A stretch of DNA of 7,208 nt from Anaerolineales bacterium (GTDB taxonomy: Bacteria > Chloroflexota > Anaerolineae > 4572-78 > NAK82): assembly GCA_024643945.1 (NCBI GenBank), contig JAHELX010000316.1, positions 1-7,208 of the forward strand. The letters are read 5' to 3'. Of this stretch, positions 1 through 5,687 are shown piece after piece. The position numbers and the translations under genes were made by a program. Position 1 is the first letter of the stretch. Every line of letters begins with the position of its first letter. The notes under the pieces are model-generated. The model ran no database searches. It saw only the letters and a program-made list of their open reading frames with translations, and was not told the DNA's origin.

Positions 1-585
1 GTGGCTTTTTTCATCTTCTTCGCAGCCAGTATTGCCGAAATTGGGCGGTCTCCCTTTGACTTGCTGGAAGCTGAAAGCGAGATTGTTGCTGGCTTCCACG
101 TGGAATATAGTGGGATGAAATTTGCCTTTTTCTTCATCAGCGAATATATGCATCTCTTTGTGGCAGCAGGCCTTGCCACGACGCTCTTTTTGGGAGGCTG
201 GCGCGGCCCCGGCGCAAGTGAAGCTTCAATCCTGGGGGCGATTTTGGGATTTGTGTATTTCATGATTAAGACCATCTTTCTCATCTTTGTGATGATGTGG
301 ATTCGAGGGACGCTGCCCCGCTTTCGCATTGACCATCTACTGGATTTTGGCTGGAAGTTCTTGGTGCCGGTGGGGCTCCTGGCGCTGATGGCAGTGGCGC
401 TGGTGTTGAAGCTCCCCCTCTTTCCCCAAGGGGGACCTATGGGCTTGAGCAGCCCGGTGCTCAAGTGGGTAGGGATGCTAGTGGCGAATATCGTGGTTAT
501 CGCCATCTCACTAGCGGCGGTGTCGTTGGCGGCCCGTCGTAGCCGCTCTGTTGCCCTGCGTGGGGTTGCCGGCACCGGGCGCTGA
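1..585 (+). CDS. nuoH: NADH-quinone oxidoreductase subunit H (NuoH), C-terminal part; 5' end outside the window
   Basis: NuoH (ND1 family) is the membrane subunit that joins the hydrophilic arm to the membrane arm of complex I and helps form the quinone chamber. The 194 visible residues are the C-terminal portion. The GTG at base 1 is an internal Val codon at the window edge, not a start. The family signature is clear: AEIGRSPFD then an acidic EAESE stretch (residues 12-27), the conserved loop lining the quinone cavity, followed by GFHVEYSGMKF and SEY (about 31-49). GGWRGPG (65-71), RGTLPRFRIDHL (102-113) and WKFLVP (118-123) also match family blocks. After the usual last helix there is a tail of about 60 residues with a Pro/Gly segment (FPQGGPMG, 141-148), another probable membrane helix (about 156-176) and a basic end. 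That Pro/Gly segment is encoded by DNA that recurs in the downstream spacer. nuoJ follows after 185 bases, with no nuoI between. Confidence 0.97.
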   Translation: MAFFIFFAASIAEIGRSPFDLLEAESEIVAGFHVEYSGMKFAFFFISEYMHLFVAAGLATTLFLGGWRGPGASEASILGAILGFVYFMIKTIFLIFVMMWIRGTLPRFRIDHLLDFGWKFLVPVGLLALMAVALVLKLPLFPQGGPMGLSSPVLKWVGMLVANIVVIAISLAAVSLAARRSRSVALRGVAGTGR

Positions 586-595
586 TCTCTTTCTA

Positions 596-693
596 GCCCG
601 ACTGGGCAGCCTGGAAAGGCTGCCCCACGTGGTGGGCTTTTCCCCAGAGGGGACCTATGGGCTGGCCCGCCTGGGCAGCCTGGAAAGGCTGCC
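596..693 (+). repeat. Pair of 29-base direct repeats, each with a perfect GGAA-loop hairpin, in the nuoH-nuoJ spacer
   Basis: Bases 596-624 and 665-693 match at 28 of 29 positions (A601 versus C670), with a 69-base period. Each copy contains GGCAGCCT, the loop GGAA, then the exact reverse complement AGGCTGCC. The first stem is 604-612 with 617-625 (9 bp); the second is 674-681 with 686-693 (8 bp, plus a possible G-U pair 673/694). GGAA fits the GNRA tetraloop rule. Between the copies lie two more small palindromes: CCCAC/GTGGG (624-628 with 632-636) and CCCC/GGGG with a 3-base AGA loop (642-645 with 649-652). No T-run follows any stem, so these are not typical terminators. They resemble REP-type intergenic palindromes; that class assignment is inference. 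Confidence 0.85.
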
Positions 694-726
694 TTACCTT
701 ACTTGTCAGACACATTCTTAGGACAG

Positions 727-746
727 GGCGGATACATAGATCCGCC
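727..746 (+). repeat. Perfect 7-bp inverted repeat upstream of nuoJ
   Basis: GGCGGAT (727-733) and ATCCGCC (740-746) are exact reverse complements around a 6-base loop (acatag). The structure ends 11 bases before the nuoJ Shine-Dalgarno sequence and is not followed by a T-run. It could be part of the mosaic of palindromes in this spacer or a small mRNA stem. A regulatory role is not shown. Confidence 0.55.
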
Positions 747-757
747 GTTATCTCAAT

Positions 758-764
758 GGGAAGG
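758..764 (+). promoter_or_regulatory. Ribosome binding site deciding the nuoJ start
   Basis: GGGAAGG lies 6 bases upstream of the ATG at 771. The reading frame stays open upstream to an ATG at 657 and another at 756. Neither has a comparable purine motif, and the extra residues would be encoded by the palindromic spacer repeat, so 771 is the supported start. Confidence 0.7.
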
Positions 765-770
765 TTGCTT

Positions 771-1301
771 ATGCCCACTGATCAGATTGTGCAAGTTGTC
801 ATCTTCGCTGTTTTTACCGTGATGACCCTGGGCGGGGGGCTGGGGGTTGTCTCCGCCCGGAATCTGTTCCACAGTGCGTTGTTTCTGGTCCTCTCTTTTG
901 CCGGCGTGGTCGGCTATTATGTTCTACTCGATGCCGGCTTCCTGGCCGCCGTGCAATTGTTGATTTACATTGGGGCTATCGCCGTCCTGATTCTATTCGC
1001 GATTATGCTGTCCCGAGGGCTGATGGCAGAGCGCCAGCGCCAACGCAACGAGCAATGGTGGATTGCGGCGCTGGTGACGCTCTTGATCTTTGTGGTGTTA
1101 GCGGTAGTGCTGTGGCAGGTAGATTGGCCGGTCGCCAGTGATCAGGCGTTGGCCTCACCCAGCGCGGCTATCAGCCGGCAGGGAAGTCTATTGGGCCTGG
1201 ACTTGCTCGGTCCCTACGTCATTCCTTTCGAAGTGGCATCCGTGCTGTTGTTAGTGGCGCTGGTCGGCGCGGTTATCCTGGCCCGCGAGACAGAGAGTTA
1301 A
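771..1301 (+). CDS. nuoJ: NADH-quinone oxidoreductase subunit J (NuoJ)
   Basis: NuoJ (ND6 family) is a small integral membrane subunit of complex I, next to NuoK and NuoA, whose third helix couples quinone chemistry to proton movement. The product is 176 residues, a usual length. Visible family features are an N-terminal helix (about 7-27), the short basic link SARNLFHSAL (28-37), a second helix, and the strongly conserved third-helix block FLAAVQLLIYIGAIAVLILF (57-76) with its Tyr66 and Gly68. A hydrophilic stretch follows (ERQRQRNEQW, 87-96), then a fourth helix (98-116), a soluble loop, and the conserved last helix FEVASVLLLVALVGAVILAR (153-172). The start is the ATG with a Shine-Dalgarno at 758-764. 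The 94-base gap to nuoK contains short repeats. No Fe-S subunit gene (nuoI) precedes it. Confidence 0.96.
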   Translation: MPTDQIVQVVIFAVFTVMTLGGGLGVVSARNLFHSALFLVLSFAGVVGYYVLLDAGFLAAVQLLIYIGAIAVLILFAIMLSRGLMAERQRQRNEQWWIAALVTLLIFVVLAVVLWQVDWPVASDQALASPSAAISRQGSLLGLDLLGPYVIPFEVASVLLLVALVGAVILARETES

Positions 1302-1306
1302 TTAAG

Positions 1307-1328
1307 AAATCTGCAAATCGCAAATCTG
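1307..1328 (+). repeat. Triple 7-8-base direct repeat (AAATCTGC / AAATCGC / AAATCTG) in the nuoJ-nuoK spacer
   Basis: Three adjacent units start at 1307, 1315 and 1322, all of the form AAATC(T)GC. They begin 5 bases after the nuoJ stop codon. The rest of the spacer (1329-1380) has a loose TTTGCCGG / TTTGTTGCC near-repeat (about 1346-1361) and CGATTTG at 1366-1372, but no convincing inverted arm. It therefore looks like the left half of the kind of element seen in the next two spacers. No function is claimed. Confidence 0.65.
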
Positions 1329-1382
1329 TTACCGTTTTTAGTGGTTTGCCGGTTTGTTGCCTGGACGATTTGATAGTTCCTT

Positions 1383-1393
1383 GAGGAGAGGAG
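1383..1393 (+). promoter_or_regulatory. Ribosome binding site deciding the nuoK start
   Basis: GAGGAGAGGAG is a purine-rich stretch ending 2 bases before the ATG at 1396; its GAGGAG core (1383-1388) sits 7 bases from the ATG. The frame is open upstream to a TTG at 1354, but that would add 14 hydrophilic residues absent from the family and has no ribosome binding site. 1396 is therefore chosen. Confidence 0.8.
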
Positions 1394-1395
1394 AT

Positions 1396-1704
1396 ATGAT
1401 TCCACTCTACTGGTGGCTCATCGTGGCCGCCGCCCTGTTCTGCATTGGCTTATATGGAGCGCTGTCGCGCAAAAACGCCATTGGCGTGTTGATGGGCATT
1501 GAGTTGATGCTCAATGCTGTGAACATAAATCTGGTCGCCTTCTGGCGCTATATTACCCCGCAGGCGCTGACTGGCCAGGTGTTCGCTATCTTTGTCATCA
1601 CGGTGGCTGCGGCCGAGGCGGCGGTGGGGTTGGCAATCATCATCGCCGCCTACCGCCGGCGTGACACAGTCATCGTGGACGAATTGGATATTATGCAGTG
1701 GTGA
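1396..1704 (+). CDS. nuoK: NADH-quinone oxidoreductase subunit K (NuoK)
   Basis: NuoK (ND4L family) is a three-helix membrane subunit of complex I that sits between the quinone module and NuoN and carries part of the proton pathway. The product has 102 residues, the normal size. The start [15 protein letters not shown] closely follows the family pattern. Helix 1 (about 5-22) leads into the loop SRKN (24-27). Helix 2 contains [11 protein letters not shown] with Glu36, and helix 3 contains [10 protein letters not shown] with Glu74. These are the two membrane-embedded glutamates known to be important for pumping (Glu36 and Glu72 in E. coli). The end, [16 protein letters not shown], matches the usual basic-then-acidic tail. 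It lies 94 bases after nuoJ and 94 bases before nuoL, both spacers holding short-period repeats. Confidence 0.97.
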   Translation: MIPLYWWLIVAAALFCIGLYGALSRKNAIGVLMGIELMLNAVNINLVAFWRYITPQALTGQVFAIFVITVAAAEAAVGLAIIIAAYRRRDTVIVDELDIMQW

Positions 1705-1716
1705 TGCCAGTAAACG

Positions 1717-1773
1717 GTAGACGGTAGTCGGTAGACGGGGAGAAACGTCCCCTGTCTACTGTCTACCGTCTAC
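1717..1773 (+). repeat. Hairpin built of heptamer repeats (GGTAGAC family), nuoK-nuoL spacer
   Basis: The left arm (1717-1740) is three head-to-tail heptamers of the CGGTAGA type ending in GGGG. The right arm (1749-1773) starts with CCCC and continues with three heptamers TGTCTAC, TGTCTAC, CGTCTAC. The right arm is the reverse complement of the left with two mismatches and one extra base, around an 8-base loop (agaaacgt). It starts 12 bases after the nuoK stop and ends 14 bases before the nuoL ribosome binding site. The following bases (tcttcactg) are not a T-tract, so an intrinsic terminator is unlikely. The iterated arms set it apart from a simple palindrome. Confidence 0.9.
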
Positions 1774-1798
1774 TCTTCACTGATAAAAGAGGTAACTT

Positions 1799-3961
1799 AT
1801 GGAATTCTTCTTCAATCTGGTTCCTTTGATCCCGTTCATCCCTTTGTTAGCATTTGCAGTGGTCGTTCTTTTCACCCACCGCAATAACCGGCTCAGTTCC
1901 AACATTGTGATCGGTGGGATCGCCCTATCCACGCTGATTTCGTGGGGGGTGGTGCTGGCCACGATTCTGGGTGGTAGACACGTACAGGTGGAAAGTTGGG
2001 ATCTGTCGATTCCCTGGCTGCCGGCGGGTACGACTGTTCTCAATACCGGGTTCGCGGTGGACGGTTTCACGGCGGCCATGCTCTTTATGGTCCCCTTTGT
2101 GTGTATGATGATATTCATCTACTCACAGGGGTATATGAAGCTGGGGCGGTCCGATCAGGACCCGTATTACGCCCGATTCTTCGCCTACATGTCCCTCTTC
2201 GCGGCCGGTATGCTGGGGCTGGTGGTAGCTAACAACTTGCTGCTGCTCTTCATCTCCTGGGAAGTGATGGGCCTCTGTTCGTATTTACTCATCGGCTTCT
2301 GGTCTTTCCGGAATCGTGACAGCGAGCAGCACATTGACGAAGCGCAAGTGAAACGGGCGCGGGCGGCGGCGCTCAAAGCCTTCATCACCACCCGTATCGG
2401 CGACGTGCTGCTCTTTGCCGGGATGGCTTTGCTCTACGCCTACACTGGCACCCTCCATTTCCGTGAAATCTTCCAGCCTGAGATGCTGCAACATCTGCAA
2501 TCCGTTACATTGTTGGGGCAGCCAGCGGCGATGGTCATCGCGCTGCTTATCTTTGGCGGCGCGGTAGGCAAGAGCGCCCAGTTCCCACTCCACGTCTGGC
2601 TGCCGGACGCGATGGAAGGCCCCACACCGGTCTCGGCCCTCATCCACGCGGCGACGATGGTTGCGGCCGGCGTTTACCTGGTAGCTCGCACGTTGCCGTT
2701 GTTCATTGCTGGCTTCGATATATACACTGCGCCGGCGCTGCAGTGGGTAGCAATGATTGGAGCCATTACCGCCTTTTTCGGCGCGACCATCGGCCTGGCG
2801 CAAGATGATATCAAACGGGTGTTAGCATATTCCACCATCAGCCAGCTTGGTTATATGATGATGGGGCTGGGCTTGGGCAGTGTCGTAGCTGGCGTGGTTC
2901 ACCTGTTGACCCATGCTTTCTTCAAAGCGCTCCTTTTCCTGGGCTCTGGCTCGGTTATCCACGGCATGGAGCACGGACATCATGCGGTAGCTCACCACGC
3001 TGGCCACAACCCGGCTGGCGATTCCAATCATGAGAGTTTCAATCCCAATGACATGAAGACGATGGGCGGTCTACGTCACAAGATGCCACGCACATTCTGG
3101 CCTTACTTAATGGGCACGCTGGCGTTGGTGGGAATCGCGCCCTTTGCCGGCTTCTGGAGCAAGGACGAGATTCTAGCCGAAGCGTTTTATTTGTGGCAAA
3201 CGCGACATGTCATCAGTCACCACTTCTGGGTTTGGCTTGTGGGGACGTTAGCGGTATTTATCACGGCCCTTTATATGGGCCGCCAGATTGCTCTCGTCTT
3301 CTGGGGTGAGCCGCGTCACGAAGCAGCCCAACACGCCGACGAGTCACCCAACAGTATGACCGTGCCCCTGATGATCCTGGCAGTGTTCGCCCTGCTCGGA
3401 GGCTTCGCCAATGCGCCCCTCCTGGGCTCCCAGCTCACTCATTTTATGGGAGATATTCACGAGGCAAGCGGGCTAGTTCACGCGGCCACCGTGCCTTTCA
3501 ATTTCTTCGTGGCTGGCTTCTCTACCCTGTTGGCGGTGGTCGGCCTGGTGGGTGGCTGGGCCATTCATCGCAACTTCCGAGTGGGTGAGGTCGAGCCCTT
3601 CGAGCGTTGGCTGGGGCCGGTTTTCACTCTGCTGAAGAACAAATATTACATCGACGAATTGTATCAGTTGATCATCATTCGGCCCGTCGTCTGGCTGGCC
3701 AATCGGGTCTTTGACTTCGATAACCGCTGGGTGATTGATCCCCTGGTCAACCTGGTGGGCAAGATTGGCCGGGTAGCTTCGGACATCACGCAAGTCTTCG
3801 ACACGGTAGCAATCGACTCGACCTTTGTCGAGGGCACGGCCAAGGCGTTTAATACCTTTGGTGGTTGGCTGCGCCAGACGCAGACCGGGCGGGCGCAAAA
3901 TTACCTGCTGGTGGTAGCTGTGACAGTGTTGATGCTGTTGGGGTTGTATCTGTATCTGTGA
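1799..3961 (+). CDS. nuoL: NADH-quinone oxidoreductase subunit L (NuoL), antiporter-like
   Basis: NuoL (ND5 family) is the distal antiporter-like pump of complex I; its long C-terminal lateral helix braces NuoM and NuoN. The product is 720 residues, longer than the roughly 610 of E. coli. Key membrane charges are present: Glu155 in ISWEVMGLCSYLLIGFW, Lys258 in AVGKSAQFPLHVWLPDAMEG, His283 in ALIHAATMVAAG, Lys339 in DDIKRVLAYSTISQLGY, His368, His372 and Lys376 in the VHLLTHAFFKALLFLGSGS block, and Lys455 in GFWSKDEIL. These correspond to E. coli Glu144, Lys229, His254, His334/His338 and Lys399. A His-rich insert (388-411) lies in a loop before the MGGLRHKMP motif. KNKYYIDELY (613-622) begins the C-terminal extension, which ends in a final helix (about 702-719). 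The ATG follows AGAGGT (1788-1793). nuoM comes after a 173-base repeat-filled spacer. Confidence 0.98.
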   Translation: MEFFFNLVPLIPFIPLLAFAVVVLFTHRNNRLSSNIVIGGIALSTLISWGVVLATILGGRHVQVESWDLSIPWLPAGTTVLNTGFAVDGFTAAMLFMVPFVCMMIFIYSQGYMKLGRSDQDPYYARFFAYMSLFAAGMLGLVVANNLLLLFISWEVMGLCSYLLIGFWSFRNRDSEQHIDEAQVKRARAAALKAFITTRIGDVLLFAGMALLYAYTGTLHFREIFQPEMLQHLQSVTLLGQPAAMVIALLIFGGAVGKSAQFPLHVWLPDAMEGPTPVSALIHAATMVAAGVYLVARTLPLFIAGFDIYTAPALQWVAMIGAITAFFGATIGLAQDDIKRVLAYSTISQLGYMMMGLGLGSVVAGVVHLLTHAFFKALLFLGSGSVIHGMEHGHHAVAHHAGHNPAGDSNHESFNPNDMKTMGGLRHKMPRTFWPYLMGTLALVGIAPFAGFWSKDEILAEAFYLWQTRHVISHHFWVWLVGTLAVFITALYMGRQIALVFWGEPRHEAAQHADESPNSMTVPLMILAVFALLGGFANAPLLGSQLTHFMGDIHEASGLVHAATVPFNFFVAGFSTLLAVVGLVGGWAIHRNFRVGEVEPFERWLGPVFTLLKNKYYIDELYQLIIIRPVVWLANRVFDFDNRWVIDPLVNLVGKIGRVASDITQVFDTVAIDSTFVEGTAKAFNTFGGWLRQTQTGRAQNYLLVVAVTVLMLLGLYLYL

Positions 3962-3974
3962 GATCTGGCAATGA

Positions 3975-4110
3975 GGGAATCAGGAATCAGGGACTCAGGG
4001 AATCAGGACTCGGGGAATCAGGAATCAGGTGGTTTGCTATCTGGCTACCCGATACCTGATTCCCGATCCCCTGATCCCCTGATTCCTGATTCCTGATTCC
4101 CTGATTCCTG
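3975..4110 (+). repeat. Large inverted repeat of iterated 7-8-base units (GGAATCA family), nuoL-nuoM spacer
   Basis: The left arm (3975-4030) is seven head-to-tail units, each GG(G)AATCA or a one- to two-base variant such as GGACTCG, then GGT. The right arm (4054-4110) is ACC followed by seven units of TGATTCC(C), CGATCCCC or TGATCCCC. The arms are imperfect reverse complements, register with register, around a 23-base loop (4031-4053). Units alternate between 7 and 8 bases through GG versus GGG. The base of the stem is 7 bases from the nuoM Shine-Dalgarno, and no T-tract follows. The element fills most of the 173-base spacer; nothing else is seen there except the ribosome binding site. Confidence 0.93.
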
Positions 4111-4117
4111 ACTTATT

Positions 4118-4124
4118 AAGGAGG
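4118..4124 (+). promoter_or_regulatory. Strong Shine-Dalgarno for nuoM, next to the inverted repeat
   Basis: AAGGAGG is a near-consensus ribosome binding site 10 bases before the ATG at 4135. It lies 7 bases downstream of the base of the long inverted repeat. Folding of that repeat would leave the site single-stranded but close to the stem. Confidence 0.85.
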
Positions 4125-4134
4125 CAGCTTACCC

Positions 4135-5676
4135 ATGAATTTTCCGTTTCTAACTCTTATCATCTTTATCCCGCTGGTAGGGGCAATCATCGTGGCTCTC
4201 ATCCCGGGCAACCGGGAGCGCGAGATCAAGTGGTTCTCGGTGCTTGTCAGCCTGGTCCCCCTGGTATTATCCATTGTGCTGTGGGCGCTCTACGTCCAGA
4301 CGAGCGGGGGGATGCAGTTTGTGGAAGAGGCGATGTGGATCCCCACCCTTAATGCCTATTACCGGATGGGGGTGGATGGCATCAGTGTCCCCCTGGTCTT
4401 CCTGACGACGCTGTTGACGACCCTGTCCCTCTTCTATTCGGCGTACACCATCAAGGTGCGGGTTAAGGAGTTCTTCGCTCTCTTCATGCTGCTGGAAATG
4501 GGCATGCTTGGCGTCTTTGTGTCGCTGGACCTGGTGCTCTTCTACGTCTTCTGGGAAGTGGGCCTGGTGCCGATGTTCTTGCTGATTGGCATCTGGGGCC
4601 AGCCCCAGGACCGGCCCCAGTACTCGGCCATCAAGTTCTTCCTCTACACGTTGGTGGGCTCGGTAGCCATGTTGCTGGCCTTTATCGCCATCTTCCTCAC
4701 CACCGGCACCTGGAACATTTTGGAGATCCCATCGCTGGGGCCGCTGGCCGGCAGTCCAGCACTGGCCGTGGCGGCTTTCTGGGGCATCTTCCTGGCCTTT
4801 GCCATCAAAGTGCCCATGTGGCCCTTCCACACCTGGTTGCCCGATGCCCATACCGCGGCTCCTACGGCCGGCTCGGTGATCCTGGCGGGCGTGCTGCTGA
4901 AGCTCGGTGGCTATGGCCTGATTCGTATCCTGCTCCCCTTCTTCCCCGCTTTGTTTAAGCAGTTTGCACCCTTCATCGGCGTGATTGCGCTGATCAGTAT
5001 GATCTACGGGGCGCTGGTCAGCATGGCCCAGTGGGACCTGAAGCGCCTCATCGCCTACTCATCGGTCAGCCACATGGGGTACTTCACGCTAGGGTTGGTG
5101 GCGGCCGCTGCCTCCTTAAGCGTCTCTGATCCGATGTTAAGCAGCCGGGCGATTGCCATGAGCGGGGCTGTGCTGCAAATGTTTAACCACGGGATTATCA
5201 CCGGCGGCTTGTTCTTCCTGGTCGGCGTGATTTACGAGCGGACTCACACCCGCGATCTGAAGGCTTTCGGGGGGCTCAGTGCCAAGTTGCCGGTGTATTA
5301 CGGGGTAATGCTCATGACCGGGCTGGCCTCGCTTGGCTTACCTGGATTGGCTGGTTTTATCAGCGAGTTTCTGGTCTTCCGGGGCGCGTTCGATGTTATT
5401 CCGGCTTATGCCATCATCGGCATCATCGCCATCGTGTTGACGGCAGCCTATATCCTGTGGAAGATCATCCAGTACGTCTTTCTGGGTGAGTTCAGTGAAG
5501 AGAAGTGGAGCACGATCTTCGACCCCGAGCACTGGCATTTTTCGCTGGATATGGCTCGCTTCGAGGTCATCACGATGGCTCCCTTGCTCTTCTTCATGGT
5601 CCTGATAGGGGTGTATCCGGCACCGATCCTCAATGTGATCAACGCTGCGTCTACCGCGATTTTGGGTGCACTGTAG
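4135..5676 (+). CDS. nuoM: NADH-quinone oxidoreductase subunit M (NuoM), antiporter-like
   Basis: NuoM (ND4 family) is the middle antiporter-like proton-pumping subunit, between NuoN and NuoL in the membrane arm. The product has 513 residues, a normal length, and is hydrophobic throughout; the family usually has 14 helices. Expected residues are visible: Glu141 in YVFWEVGLVPMFLLIGIWG, Lys225 in AIKVPMWPFHTWLPDAHTAAPTAGS, Lys256 in GVLLKLGGYGLIR, and Glu411 in GFISEFLVFRGAF. These match E. coli Glu144, Lys234, Lys265 and Glu407. DLKRLIAYSSVSHMGY (301-316) and the MFNHGIITGGLFFLVGVIYERTHTRDL region (349-375) are further family blocks, as is the ending IGVYPAPILNVI (491-502). The stop codon is 11 bases from the nuoN start and overlaps its ribosome binding site, so the two genes are probably translated in a coupled way. 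Confidence 0.98.
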   Translation: MNFPFLTLIIFIPLVGAIIVALIPGNREREIKWFSVLVSLVPLVLSIVLWALYVQTSGGMQFVEEAMWIPTLNAYYRMGVDGISVPLVFLTTLLTTLSLFYSAYTIKVRVKEFFALFMLLEMGMLGVFVSLDLVLFYVFWEVGLVPMFLLIGIWGQPQDRPQYSAIKFFLYTLVGSVAMLLAFIAIFLTTGTWNILEIPSLGPLAGSPALAVAAFWGIFLAFAIKVPMWPFHTWLPDAHTAAPTAGSVILAGVLLKLGGYGLIRILLPFFPALFKQFAPFIGVIALISMIYGALVSMAQWDLKRLIAYSSVSHMGYFTLGLVAAAASLSVSDPMLSSRAIAMSGAVLQMFNHGIITGGLFFLVGVIYERTHTRDLKAFGGLSAKLPVYYGVMLMTGLASLGLPGLAGFISEFLVFRGAFDVIPAYAIIGIIAIVLTAAYILWKIIQYVFLGEFSEEKWSTIFDPEHWHFSLDMARFEVITMAPLLFFMVLIGVYPAPILNVINAASTAILGAL

Positions 5677-5681
5677 GGAGG
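5675..5681 (+). promoter_or_regulatory. Ribosome binding site deciding the TTG start of nuoN
   Basis: AGGGAGG overlaps the last two bases of the nuoM TAG stop and lies 6 bases before a TTG at 5688. The open frame extends upstream into nuoM, to an ATG at 5505, but that part encodes a hydrophilic shadow sequence unlike NuoN. No ATG or GTG occurs near the family start, so TTG is the best-supported start. Confidence 0.75.
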
Positions 5682-5687
5682 TCTGTC

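Noticed and set aside
1..3. GTG at base 1 as the start of a short protein
   Set aside because: The sequence begins inside a NuoH membrane helix, so this is an internal valine codon cut by the window edge.
657..770. A longer NuoJ beginning at the ATG at 657
   Set aside because: The extra 38 residues are encoded by the spacer repeat and unlike NuoJ; the ATG at 771 has a good Shine-Dalgarno and gives the family N-terminus.
593..778. Reverse-strand open frame of 61 residues with a repeated GQPFQAAQ motif
   Set aside because: The repeat peptide is just the translation of the palindromic direct repeats; it has no ribosome binding site or family resemblance and overlaps the nuoJ start.
1354..1395. 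A longer NuoK beginning at TTG 1354
   Set aside because: It adds a hydrophilic leader not found in the family; the purine-rich ribosome binding site points to 1396.
1717..1775. Intrinsic terminator between nuoK and nuoL
   Set aside because: The stem is strong but no T-tract follows, and the downstream genes belong to the same complex.
3865..4059. Small forward open frame of 64 residues spanning the end of nuoL and the repeat
   Set aside because: It is an out-of-frame shadow of nuoL running into the repeat, with low-complexity sequence and no ribosome binding site.
3975..4110. CRISPR array between nuoL and nuoM
   Set aside because: Units are 7-8 bases with no spacers between them, and the second half is inverted; nothing fits repeat-spacer structure.
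4267..4851. Long reverse-strand open frame of 194 residues inside nuoM
   Set aside because: It is the antisense shadow of a gene with clear function; the predicted peptide is charged, Gln/His-rich and unlike any family I recognise.
5505..5687. 5' extension of nuoN overlapping nuoM
   Set aside because: The 61 added residues come from the wrong frame of nuoM and do not resemble the NuoN N-terminus.
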